From: DATAVB01 sp036267955
GTDB taxonomy: Bacteria; Actinomycetota; Actinomycetes; Mycobacteriales; QHCD01
Reading direction: 5' to 3'
Assembly: GCA_036267955.1 (NCBI GenBank)
Contig: DATAVB010000147.1
Location: 1 to 64,000 of the forward strand
DNA: 64,000 nucleotides
Position 1 is the first letter of the stretch, and each line of letters opens with the position of its first letter. The notes beneath the pieces were generated by a model. The model ran no database searches. It was given only the letters and a program-made list of their open reading frames with translations, and was not told where the DNA came from. Below, piece after piece: positions 34,508 through 42,386 of the stretch. Position numbers and translations under genes: made by a program.

Positions 34508-35587
34508 ATGTCAGAGTCTCCAGCGAGCCCAAGTGCCGAACGGTCGGCGTTGGCGCAGCGACTCGCCGACCTGCGCCTTCGACACTGGCCCGATCGCACG
34601 GTGACCCAGCGTCGGCTCGGTCGGGCGCTCGGCGCCGGGCGACCGCTCAGCCCGCCGACAATCTCGTCCTGGGAGAGCGTCGCCAACCCGCGGATCCCGC
34701 GGGCGGAGCAACTGGCCGCCTATGCCCGGTTCTTCGCCACCCAGCGGTCAATCGAGGAGGGGCTGCTGGATGACGCCCGGCTCACCGAGGCGGAACGGGT
34801 ACGGCGCGGCAAGCTCGAGGATGAACTGCTGGGCCTGCGGACGGCCGCGCTGCGGCCGGCCACCGCTGCCATCGCGGCACCGGCCGACCCGCTCGGCGAG
34901 ATGTGGCGCTTCCGCGACCGCCGGCCGGTGACCATCGTCTGCTCCGACGTCGGCGGTGACCTGCGCCGGGCCATTCCGCACGCGGACCCGGTTGATCCGG
35001 ACTACGAGGAGCTCTACGGCTACGCCGAGTTGGATGCGCTGGTCGAGCTGTTCGGCCACATCCGTGCCGTGAATCCCACGACCGAGGTGACCTTCCGGTC
35101 AGCGTCGATGTTGCGGCCGAATGACTACACCTCGCACCTCGTCGTGCTCGGCGGCGTCGGGCACAACCAGCTGACCCGGGAATTGCATGCGCGACTTGAA
35201 CTGCCGGTCCGGCAGGTGCCGGAGAAGGACGGTTTCGAACCGACCGATCCGGCCGACGACCGGACGTTCCAGCCCATCGTGGACGAGACCGGCGACGAGC
35301 GGATGTTGATCGAGGACGTGGCGCACGTGTTCCGGGCGCCGAACCCGTTCAACGTCAGGCGAACCGTGACCCTGTGCAATGCGGTCTACAGCCGGGGAAT
35401 CCTCGGCGCGGTCCGGGCGCTGACCCACTCCCGCTTCCGCAACCGCAACGAGCTCTACGTACAGGCGAATTTCCCCAGTCGGTGGTTGTTCAGCGTCGTG
35501 ATGCGTGTGCCGGTCATCAGCGGCCAGACCCTCACGCCGGATTGGACCGTGCCCGAGACCCTGCTGCACCGGTGGCCGTCCCCGTAA
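34508..35587 (+). CDS. HTH (XRE-like) protein with large SLOG/nucleotide-sensor-like C-terminal domain
   Basis: 359 residues. Residues about 10-90 form an XRE-like helix-turn-helix (LAQRLADLRLRHW; TQRRLGRALGAGRPLSPPTISSWE). Residues about 130-345 form an alpha/beta domain with VTIVCSDV, YAELDALVELFGHIRAVNP, HLVVLGGVGHNQLTREL, LIEDVAHVFRAPNPFN and GVLGAVRALTHS-like segments. I have seen this pattern in actinobacterial HTH proteins. Its GG(V/I)xxN loop and layout suggest a Rossmannoid ligand-binding (SLOG-like) sensor, but the family function is not known to me. The likely role is a DNA-binding sensor of a nucleotide-type ligand. The next gene, a PhyH dioxygenase, starts about 90 bases downstream. 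Confidence 0.72.
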   Translation: MSESPASPSAERSALAQRLADLRLRHWPDRTVTQRRLGRALGAGRPLSPPTISSWESVANPRIPRAEQLAAYARFFATQRSIEEGLLDDARLTEAERVRRGKLEDELLGLRTAALRPATAAIAAPADPLGEMWRFRDRRPVTIVCSDVGGDLRRAIPHADPVDPDYEELYGYAELDALVELFGHIRAVNPTTEVTFRSASMLRPNDYTSHLVVLGGVGHNQLTRELHARLELPVRQVPEKDGFEPTDPADDRTFQPIVDETGDERMLIEDVAHVFRAPNPFNVRRTVTLCNAVYSRGILGAVRALTHSRFRNRNELYVQANFPSRWLFSVVMRVPVISGQTLTPDWTVPETLLHRWPSP

Positions 35588-35673
35588 TCAGGCGGCGGGG
35601 CTGATCTCAAGAACGAGCTCCGGCTTGTCGGTGCCGGTCCGGTGCCGGTCAGGAGGTCGCCGCGCCCGCAGCG

Positions 35674-36501
35674 ATGAGGTACGAATGGTTCAACCGCGAG
35701 CCGCACGGGCGTAGGGGGCGAGGGAAATTGGCGCAGGGCTGGGATGTCGCCGAGATCGGGGCGAACATTCGCGAGGTGACTGACGACGAGGTGGCCTTCT
35801 ACGAGCAGAACGGGTGGGTCAAGCTCGACGGACTGATTACGCCGGAGCTCACCGCCGAGTTGATGAGGATCGGGCTCGAGACCGGCGACCGGCCGGGCGC
35901 GTGGGAATCCATGGCGACAGCTCCGGGGTTGGAGCCGTTCCGGACCATGGTTTTCGGCGAGCGCATGGGACGCAACGCCGCGCGGCTGGTTAACCGGCGG
36001 CGCCTGACCGACACCGACATCGGCCTGCGCTACCGCAACGACCACCTGGTCCGGAGAGATCGGGGTGAGCAGCACGGTACGCCGTACCATCAGGACTCGG
36101 CCGAGCACGGCTCGGACCGGATCGGCGAGCTGCAGTTCTGGCTGGCGCTGGAGGAAGTGACACCCGAGATGGGAGCCATGCGGTTCCTCTCCGGTGTGCA
36201 CCGTGAGGGTCCGCTCGGATCGGGCGCTTTGAGTTCACAGGATCTGCTCGTGCAATACCCGAAACTGACGGATCTCTACGAGATGTCGCCGCCGTTCCAT
36301 TACCAACCGGGAGATGCCACTGTGCATCACGGCTACATGGTCCATGGCGCGCCGCCGAATTGCACCGACCGTCCACGATGGTCATACATTTTCTCCTACA
36401 CACCGGCGGACACGCGGTGGTGGAATGGCGTGGTGAAGAACTGGGGCAGCGAACGGCGAACACTGTGCGAGGAGCAGAACCCGATCGTGGCTTCGGTCTG
36501 A
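35674..36501 (+). CDS. Phytanoyl-CoA dioxygenase (PhyH)-family Fe(II)/2-oxoglutarate oxygenase
   Basis: 275 residues from the ATG. The iron facial triad is visible as His and Asp in TPYHQDSAEHG (about 129-139) and the distal His in YMVHGAPPN (about 224-232), with the 2-oxoglutarate arginine in RPRWSYIF. It hydroxylates or chlorinates a small organic substrate that is not identifiable. The ATG at 35674 has AGGAGG 17 bases upstream, too far; a TTG at 35728 with GAGGGAAA directly before it is an alternative start (257 residues). The stop overlaps the SDR start by one base (TGATG), so the two enzymes are co-translated. Confidence 0.87.
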   Translation: MRYEWFNREPHGRRGRGKLAQGWDVAEIGANIREVTDDEVAFYEQNGWVKLDGLITPELTAELMRIGLETGDRPGAWESMATAPGLEPFRTMVFGERMGRNAARLVNRRRLTDTDIGLRYRNDHLVRRDRGEQHGTPYHQDSAEHGSDRIGELQFWLALEEVTPEMGAMRFLSGVHREGPLGSGALSSQDLLVQYPKLTDLYEMSPPFHYQPGDATVHHGYMVHGAPPNCTDRPRWSYIFSYTPADTRWWNGVVKNWGSERRTLCEEQNPIVASV

Positions 36502-37262
36502 TGATCGACCTGTCCGATCGCCATGTGCTGATCGTCGGCGGCAGCCGTGGAATCGGCGCCGCCGCCGCACGCATGGCCGCTGCCGCCGGCGCCGCGGTCT
36601 CGCTGACTTACGTCAAGAACGCGTCGGCCGCCAAGAGCGTGGTCGAGGACATCGTGGTCGCTGGTGGCCGAGCGGTCGCCTACCGAGCCGACGCCGCCAA
36701 TCTGTCCGCAATGGACGAAGTCGTCCGTGATGCCGTGGCGAAACTCGGCCCGTTGCGCGGCCTTGTGGTGTCGGCCGGCGTGTACGGCGAATCGTGGCTG
36801 TCGATCGACAAAATGTCACCCCGGATCTGGGACGAGGTGATGGCGACCAACGTGCGTGGCACGTTCGTGTCGGTCAAGGTCGCCGCGCCCTACCTGCGTG
36901 ACGCCGGTGGCGGCAGCATCGTCATCTACACCTCGACGGCGGGCCAGTCCGGTGCAGGCGGGAACTCGGCGTACGCCGCGTCCAAGGGCGCCCAGATCAT
37001 CTTCATGCGTTCGATTGCCGAAGAGCTTGCTCCGCAGGGGATTCGAGTCAACTGCATCGCGCCGGCATGGACCGAGACCGATACGGCGACACCACTCATC
37101 GACAGCTTTGGCCGCGAGGGCATTGTGGACATCTGCCTGCTCGGAAGGACCGGCGTACCCGAGGATGTGGCCGGTCCGACCTGCTTCCTGCTCAGCGACC
37201 TGGCGTCGTACATGACCGGCTCAACCATGACGGTCGACGGCGGGCAGGCGATGCGCGGCTAG
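36501..37262 (+). CDS. SDR-family oxidoreductase
   Basis: 253 residues, classical short-chain dehydrogenase. The cofactor loop is VGGSRGIGAAAAR near 13-25, SAGVYG near 89 replaces NNAG, the catalytic Ser is in YTSTAGQSG, the YxxxK pair is YAASK, and the C-terminus has TMTVDGGQAM. It is translationally coupled to the PhyH oxygenase, so it probably oxidises the hydroxyl installed by that enzyme or reduces its product. The 3-oxoacyl-ACP reductase-like pattern alone does not define the substrate. Confidence 0.88.
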   Translation: MIDLSDRHVLIVGGSRGIGAAAARMAAAAGAAVSLTYVKNASAAKSVVEDIVVAGGRAVAYRADAANLSAMDEVVRDAVAKLGPLRGLVVSAGVYGESWLSIDKMSPRIWDEVMATNVRGTFVSVKVAAPYLRDAGGGSIVIYTSTAGQSGAGGNSAYAASKGAQIIFMRSIAEELAPQGIRVNCIAPAWTETDTATPLIDSFGREGIVDICLLGRTGVPEDVAGPTCFLLSDLASYMTGSTMTVDGGQAMRG

Positions 37263-37273
37263 CTGGTCGCAAT

Positions 37274-37290
37274 GCTCATCGCCAATGAGC
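37274..37290. terminator. Short hairpin between convergent SDR and MFS genes
   Basis: GCTCAT-cgcca-ATGAGC forms a 6-bp stem just after the SDR stop. It is weak and without a U-tract; the assignment rests on its convergent position. Confidence 0.35.
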
Positions 37291-37330
37291 CGGTTTCCTC
37301 GTATGCCTGATCAGGGCGGAGACCGGCCGC

Positions 37331-38842
37331 CTACGCGGCGTCGGCCGGCTCGGCCGGTCCGGGCTGCAGCGGTGGACCGGCCACGGCACAGTGGATCCGG
37401 CAGGGAGTCGACGTGACCCGGCCGGTGCGCAGCATGAGGAATGCGGTCGCCCCGGCGACGACCAGCAGCCCGGCACAGATGAGCATCGAGTGGCGGTAGG
37501 TCGGGGCCAGTGTCGCCGGATCGGTGAGGCTGCCCCGGCCCAGCCCGGCCACAAGGGGCAGTACGGCGACCGCGAGCAGTCCCGCGGCCCGGGCCACCGC
37601 GTTGTTCACGCCGCTGGCCACCCCGGCGAAGCGGTCCTGGACCGCACCCATCGCCGTCGAGGTCAGCGGCGCCACCGTGAGCGACAGACCGAGACCGAGC
37701 ACCACGACCGGCGGCAGGACGTTGGTCAGGTAGCCGGCGTGCGATCCGACCCGCGACAGCCACACCAGCCCGCCGGCGCAGACGAGCGGCCCGACCGTCA
37801 TCGGCAGCCGCGGACCGATCCGGCCGGCCAACGCACCCGCCCGCGCGGACAGCAACAGCATGAGTGCTGTCACCGGCAGCAGCGCCACGCCGGAGGCGAC
37901 CGGTGAGAATCTGGCTACCACCTGCAGGTTGATCACGACCAGAAAGAACACGCCGCCCAGCGCGGCGTACATCGCGAAGGTCACCAGGTTCGCGGCGGTG
38001 AACGCCGACGAGCGGAACAACCGCAACGGCAGCATCGGATGGGCCGAACGGTGCTCCACCAGGACGAATCCGGCCAGGCCGGCGACCCCGACCACCAGCG
38101 TCGCGATCACCAGCGGATCACCCGGCCCGCGCTGCGGCCATGCGGTGAAGCCGTACGTCAGCCCGGCCAACCCGATCGCACCGGCCACGGCGCCGGTGAT
38201 GTCCAGCTCGCGGGCGGCCTGCGGATCCGACGACTCCGGCACATGCCGCAACGCCACCAGCACGACCAGCGCGGCCAGCGGCGCGTTGATGAGGAACACC
38301 AGTCGCCAGCTCGACACCTCGACCAGCCACCCGCCGAGGAACGGGCCGATCGCTCCGGCGATGCCACCCAGCCCCGACCAGGCCCCGATCGCCCGGGACC
38401 GGTCGGCCGGATCGAAGCTCGCCTCCAGGATCGCCAGCGCCCCGGGCGTGAGCAGCGCGCCGCCGATGCCCTGCAGCCCGCGGGCCGCGATCAACGTCCC
38501 GATATCCGGGGCGAGGCCGCAGAGCAGCGAGGCGAGCGCGAACCAGGTGACGCCGATGACGAAGATCCGACGTCGGCCGAAGCGGTCACCGAGCGACCCG
38601 CCCAGCAGGATCAGCGCCGCCAACGTCAACGTGTAGGCGTTGACCGTCCACTGCAGACCGGCGGCGCCGGCGTGGAAATCCGAACCGATCCGGGGCAGCG
38701 CGATGTTGACGACCGTCGAGTCGATGAAGGCCAATCCCGAGCCGAGAACGGTGGCCAGCAGCACCCACCGACCGGCGGCCTCGCCGTACCGCAGCCCGGC
38801 GCTGCCCTTGGTCAGAGGACGAGCTGGTCGACGTAGCACCAT
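37331..38842 (-). CDS. MFS transporter, DHA2 (EmrB/QacA-like) drug exporter family
   Basis: 503 residues with about 14 hydrophobic segments. The DHA2 motifs are FIDSTVVNIALPRIG near 40-54, GSLGDRFGRRRIFVIG near 83-98 (motif A), ARGLQGIGGALLTPGALAIL near 120 and GPFLGGWL near 163 (motif C). It exports hydrophobic compounds with proton antiport at the cytoplasmic membrane. The ATG at 38842 overlaps the stop of the zinc-finger gene upstream by 31 bases, so both are probably one operon. Confidence 0.9.
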   Translation of the reverse strand: MVLRRPARPLTKGSAGLRYGEAAGRWVLLATVLGSGLAFIDSTVVNIALPRIGSDFHAGAAGLQWTVNAYTLTLAALILLGGSLGDRFGRRRIFVIGVTWFALASLLCGLAPDIGTLIAARGLQGIGGALLTPGALAILEASFDPADRSRAIGAWSGLGGIAGAIGPFLGGWLVEVSSWRLVFLINAPLAALVVLVALRHVPESSDPQAARELDITGAVAGAIGLAGLTYGFTAWPQRGPGDPLVIATLVVGVAGLAGFVLVEHRSAHPMLPLRLFRSSAFTAANLVTFAMYAALGGVFFLVVINLQVVARFSPVASGVALLPVTALMLLLSARAGALAGRIGPRLPMTVGPLVCAGGLVWLSRVGSHAGYLTNVLPPVVVLGLGLSLTVAPLTSTAMGAVQDRFAGVASGVNNAVARAAGLLAVAVLPLVAGLGRGSLTDPATLAPTYRHSMLICAGLLVVAGATAFLMLRTGRVTSTPCRIHCAVAGPPLQPGPAEPADAA

Positions 38843-39075
38843 CGCCAGTCTTCCCCCGGCTCGAAGCTGCGCACCACCGGATGCTGGTCGCGGTGGAAGT
38901 GGGCGGTGGCGTGCTTGCCGGGCGATGAGTCACAGCAGCCGACATGGCCACAACTCAGGCAGAGCCGCAGATGCAGCCACCGGCCGCCGGAGGCGAGGCA
39001 CTCCGCGCAGCCGTCCGGGGTCGCCGGTTCGACCGGGGACAGGTCGGCCACATGCGTGCAGGACGTCGATGTCAT
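38812..39075 (-). CDS. UBP-type zinc-finger protein
   Basis: 87 residues. The UBP (ubiquitin-hydrolase-type) zinc finger is nearly the whole protein: DGCAECLASGG, LHLRLCLSCGHVGCCDSSPGKHA, HFHRDQHPVV and the closing WRWCYVDQ. The cysteine and histidine ligands are conserved. In eukaryotes this finger binds the ubiquitin C-terminus; in bacteria its partner is unknown. It overlaps the DHA2 exporter gene, an arrangement seen in several actinobacteria, so a regulatory or accessory role to that transporter is possible. Confidence 0.87.
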   Translation of the reverse strand: MTSTSCTHVADLSPVEPATPDGCAECLASGGRWLHLRLCLSCGHVGCCDSSPGKHATAHFHRDQHPVVRSFEPGEDWRWCYVDQLVL

Positions 39076-39124
39076 GCGATCTCCAACCAGGAAATCCAGT
39101 GGGAGGCCGAGTGTACGGGCGGCG

Positions 39125-40333
39125 CTATAGGAACGTCTTTCCTTCGCCGCGGTAGGTCGGGACGCTCGCCGTGATCGCGTCGTCCTCGATCAGGTGCAGT
39201 GCGTCGACATGTTCGCAGAGCTCGCCGGCCTTGGCGTGCCGGAACCAGACCCGGTCGCCGATGTCGAGATCCGCCGTCGCCGCTCCCCGTACGGGGGTCT
39301 GCACCTCCCCCGCGCCCTCGGTCGGCAGCAGTGACAGGCCGGTGGGATAGACCGGTACGGGCCAGCGGTCGGCTCCGGCCGGACCGGACCCGATCCAGCC
39401 GCCGCCGGCGACGGTCACGATGCCGGGCGCCGGCGTCCTGGTGACGGGCAGCGCGAACAATGCGGCCGGTTGCGGCGTGAAAGCCCGGTAGGAGTCGAAG
39501 AGCCGGGGTGCGTAGAGACCGGAGCCGGCGGCTATTTCGGTTACGGCCCTCTCCCGGGCAGTGCGGTCGACGCTGCCGGTCCCGCCGCCGTTGACGAATT
39601 CCAGCGGCGCCACCTGCTTTACCGCCGAGACAACGGCCGCTCGGCGCGCGGCGATCTCCTTCACCGACGCCGCCTGCATGGCCCGCACCGCGGCGCCTTT
39701 CAACGGATGGCCCGGCGGTCGGTCCCCCACCCCGGCGATCTGCGCCTCGTACGACATCAGGCCGACGAGTCGGAAACCCGGCCGATCCACGATCTGCCGG
39801 GCGACGGCCGCGACCGCGTCCGCGGAGTGCAGCGGTGAACGGCGGGCCCCGATGTGCAATCTCCCACCGAGAAGTCGCAGCGAGGCATCGACGTCGATGC
39901 AGAGCCGTATTCGCGGACGTTCCGCGGAGTCGATGACCGAATCGATTGCGGAGTCGATGAAATCGAGTTGCCGGATGCCGTCGACCATCAGCGTCACCCG
40001 CCGCGCCGCGGCCGGATCGGTTACCAGGGCTCGCAATTCGCCCCGGTCCGCGGTCGGATACGCCACCACGACGTCGTCGATATCGGTCGCCAGCCACCGG
40101 GCCTCGGCCAGCGTATAGGCCAGCACGCCGGCAAATCCGTCCGTCGCAAGCACATCGCGCAATACGGCCCGGCAGCGGACCGACTTGCTCGCGACCCTGA
40201 TCGGCCGGCCGGCCGCCCGGCGGGTCAGGTCGGCGGCATTGGCCCGGAGGGCGGCGAGGTCGACGACCGCGAACGGCGGATCCAGATCGCGGGTCGCGGC
40301 GTTGAGTCGGCGTTGCCGGGACATGGCGGTCAT
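39125..40333 (-). CDS. PLP-dependent amino acid deaminase/aldolase (alanine-racemase N-fold, D-threonine aldolase-like)
   Basis: 402 residues. A fold-type III PLP barrel starts FAVVDLAALRANAADL (about 21-36), and the PLP lysine is in VASKSVRC near 50. GLMSYEAQIAG near 195 and FVNGGGTGSVD near 253 bind the cofactor phosphate. The C-terminal domain has GDRVWFRHAKAGEL and HLIEDD, as in metal-activated D-threonine aldolase/D-serine dehydratase-type enzymes. The substrate is unconfirmed. The ATG overlaps the TetR stop (ATGA). It pairs across a divergent region with a sugar-lactone oxidase and an MFS gene. Confidence 0.83.
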   Translation of the reverse strand: MTAMSRQRRLNAATRDLDPPFAVVDLAALRANAADLTRRAAGRPIRVASKSVRCRAVLRDVLATDGFAGVLAYTLAEARWLATDIDDVVVAYPTADRGELRALVTDPAAARRVTLMVDGIRQLDFIDSAIDSVIDSAERPRIRLCIDVDASLRLLGGRLHIGARRSPLHSADAVAAVARQIVDRPGFRLVGLMSYEAQIAGVGDRPPGHPLKGAAVRAMQAASVKEIAARRAAVVSAVKQVAPLEFVNGGGTGSVDRTARERAVTEIAAGSGLYAPRLFDSYRAFTPQPAALFALPVTRTPAPGIVTVAGGGWIGSGPAGADRWPVPVYPTGLSLLPTEGAGEVQTPVRGAATADLDIGDRVWFRHAKAGELCEHVDALHLIEDDAITASVPTYRGEGKTFL

Positions 40334-40932
40334 CCTGTCTTTGGCCGGGCGTAGCCGGCGAGTTGAAGGGCGAACTGATCCAGCACGGCCAGCGCCTGGC
40401 GGCTGTTGCGGTCGGCGAGCCAGCCCAGGGTCAGGCCGTCCAGGACGGTGGCGAGCATGCGGGCCAGGATCGGCAGCGGCGCGGTCCAGGTGGTTCCGGA
40501 CGCATCGGCCAGCGCGCGCAGGACCAGTCGGGCGCCGTCGAAATATGCCTCGTACTGGCGTCGCGGCAAATCCTCCAGACCACTGGTCCGCCGCGCGTAC
40601 CGGGTCAGTTCGTACGTCAGCTCGTGCTCAGCGGGCGCGGCCTCGACCTGGGCCCAGTAGGCGCGCAATCCCTTACGCAGTGCCTTGTGTACGTCGGCTC
40701 CCGGCCGCAGGGTGGCCATCGCGGCCGCCGTCTCCTTCGCGACCAGCGAGTCCGTCAGTTCGGTGAGCAGCTCGCCCTTGGACCGGAAACAGTAATGGAA
40801 CGCCGACAACGGCATGCCCGCCTCGGCAACGATCGCCCGAGTCGTGGTGGCGGCCAACCCCTCGCGCGCCATCACCCGTACGGCGGCTTCGGTCAGCTCA
40901 CGCCGGCGCTGATCGGCTGGTATGCGGGGCAT
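40330..40932 (-). CDS. TetR-family transcriptional regulator
   Basis: 200 residues from the ATG at 40932, chosen because GGGAGG lies 6 bases upstream; an earlier ATG at 40953 lacks a site. The helix-turn-helix is TTRAIVAEAGMPLSAFHYCFRSKGELL (about 31-57). The ligand domain follows, with the C-terminal helices LARMLATVLDGLTLGWLAD. It is first in an operon with the PLP deaminase/aldolase (ATGA overlap) and divergent from the lactone oxidase, and probably represses both units through the repeats in 40973-41023. Confidence 0.9.
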   Translation of the reverse strand: MPRIPADQRRRELTEAAVRVMAREGLAATTTRAIVAEAGMPLSAFHYCFRSKGELLTELTDSLVAKETAAAMATLRPGADVHKALRKGLRAYWAQVEAAPAEHELTYELTRYARRTSGLEDLPRRQYEAYFDGARLVLRALADASGTTWTAPLPILARMLATVLDGLTLGWLADRNSRQALAVLDQFALQLAGYARPKTG

Positions 40933-40972
40933 CGGACCTCCCAGACCCAGCATGCTCGACCGGCCCAGTTTC

Positions 40973-41023
40973 GGTCAAGCGTCCCAGTCATCCGTCTCAG
41001 TCAACCGTTCGCCGTGCTTGACC
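40973..41023. promoter_or_regulatory. Candidate TetR operator region between divergent units
   Basis: Perfect complementary arms GGTCAAGC (40973-40980) and GCTTGACC (41016-41023) flank two direct repeats CAGTCATCCGT (40985-40995) and CAGTCAACCGT (40998-41008), 13 bases apart. They occupy the middle of the 146-base divergent region. Assignment to the adjacent TetR protein is inference. Confidence 0.45.
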
Positions 41024-41078
41024 TGCACTGCGCCGCGCGTCATTCTGGGCTGACCTTCGATCCGCGCAGAGGTGTGCC

Positions 41079-42386
41079 GTGGGCCAGACCTGGACGAACT
41101 GGGCCAGAAATCAATCGGTGCCGGCTGTCGACATCCGCCATCCGCGCGGCACCACCGAGATCGCCACGGCGATCCGGCAGGCCCGCGAATCCGATCAGCG
41201 GGTCAAGGTGCTGGGCGCCGGGCATTCGTTCACCGGTATCGCCCGACCGGAGAATCTCGCTCTCGTGCTGGACCGGCACGCCAACGTCGTCGCGCTCGAC
41301 AGCGCGTCCGGACTGGTGACCGTATCGGCCGGAATGCCGCTGCACCGCCTCAATCGCATCCTCGCCGACGCCGGGCTCGGCCTGAGTAACCTCGGCGACA
41401 TCGACCGGCAGACCGTAGCCGGCGCCCTCGCCACCGGCACCCACGGCACCGGCGCCCGATTCGGCGGGCTGGCCACTCAGGTGCGCGGCCTGCAACTGGT
41501 GCTCGCCGACGGGCAGATTCTGGACTGCTCGGCCGACTCGGAGCCGGACGTGTTCTCCGCGGCACGAATCGGCCTGGGTGCGCTGGGGGTCGTGTCGACG
41601 GTGACGTTGCAGGCCGAGCCGGCCTTCGCGCTGCGGGCTCAGGAACGCGCGCGGCCACTGGAGGCGACACTCGAGCGGTTCGACGAATTCGCCGACAACA
41701 CCGACCATTTCGAGTTCTATTGGTTTCCGCATACGGCCTGGGCATTGACCAAGAGCAATACGCGGGTGCCGATGGACGCCGGCCTCGATCCGCAGCCGCG
41801 GTGGCGGAAGTGGGTGAACGACGAATTCCTCGCCAACGGCGTCTTCGCCGCGACCGTTGCGGCCGGCGGCCGGGTGCGCGCCGCGATCAGGCCGCTGAAC
41901 CGGATCTCGGCGCGGGCGCTGGGGTCCCGCACCTTCACCGACGAGTCCTACAAGGTCTTCACCTCGCCGCGCCGGGTGCGTTTCGTCGAGATGGAGTATG
42001 CGGTGCCGCGCGCGGCAGTCGTCGATTTGGTGCGCGAGGTGCGGCGCACGATCGATGCGGCCGGCTGGCGGATTCCTTTTCCGATCGAGGTTCGGGTGGC
42101 CGCCGCGGATGACATTCCGCTGTCGACCGCCTCGGGTCGCGACTCCGGCTATGTGGCGGTACATATGCCGCCGGGCGCCGACTACGAGCCGTACTTCCAC
42201 GCCGTGGAGCAGATCGCGGCCGGCCTGGACGGGCGACCGCATTGGGGGAAATTGCACTATCTGGATGCCGACGCGTTGAGCGGCCGGTATCCGCGTTTCA
42301 CCGACTTTCTCGCCCTGCGCAAGCGATTGGATCCGAACGGCGTCTTCGGCAACTCCTATCTGGACAGAGTGCTGGGACCGCCGTGA
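41079..42386 (+). CDS. FAD-dependent D-arabinono-1,4-lactone oxidase-type oxidoreductase
   Basis: 435 residues of the vanillyl-alcohol-oxidase FAD family. The PP-loop is VKVLGAGHSFTGIA (about 42-55; the His can carry covalent FAD), GDIDRQTVAGALATGTHGTG (about 108-127) is the second FAD segment, and the C-terminal ALO domain has PHWGKLHYLD and FTDFLALRKRLDPNGVFGNSYL. These enzymes oxidise sugar-1,4-lactones or polyols such as xylitol with O2. The GTG start follows AGAGGTG. The stop overlaps the MFS start (GTGA). Confidence 0.9.
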   Translation: MGQTWTNWARNQSVPAVDIRHPRGTTEIATAIRQARESDQRVKVLGAGHSFTGIARPENLALVLDRHANVVALDSASGLVTVSAGMPLHRLNRILADAGLGLSNLGDIDRQTVAGALATGTHGTGARFGGLATQVRGLQLVLADGQILDCSADSEPDVFSAARIGLGALGVVSTVTLQAEPAFALRAQERARPLEATLERFDEFADNTDHFEFYWFPHTAWALTKSNTRVPMDAGLDPQPRWRKWVNDEFLANGVFAATVAAGGRVRAAIRPLNRISARALGSRTFTDESYKVFTSPRRVRFVEMEYAVPRAAVVDLVREVRRTIDAAGWRIPFPIEVRVAAADDIPLSTASGRDSGYVAVHMPPGADYEPYFHAVEQIAAGLDGRPHWGKLHYLDADALSGRYPRFTDFLALRKRLDPNGVFGNSYLDRVLGPP

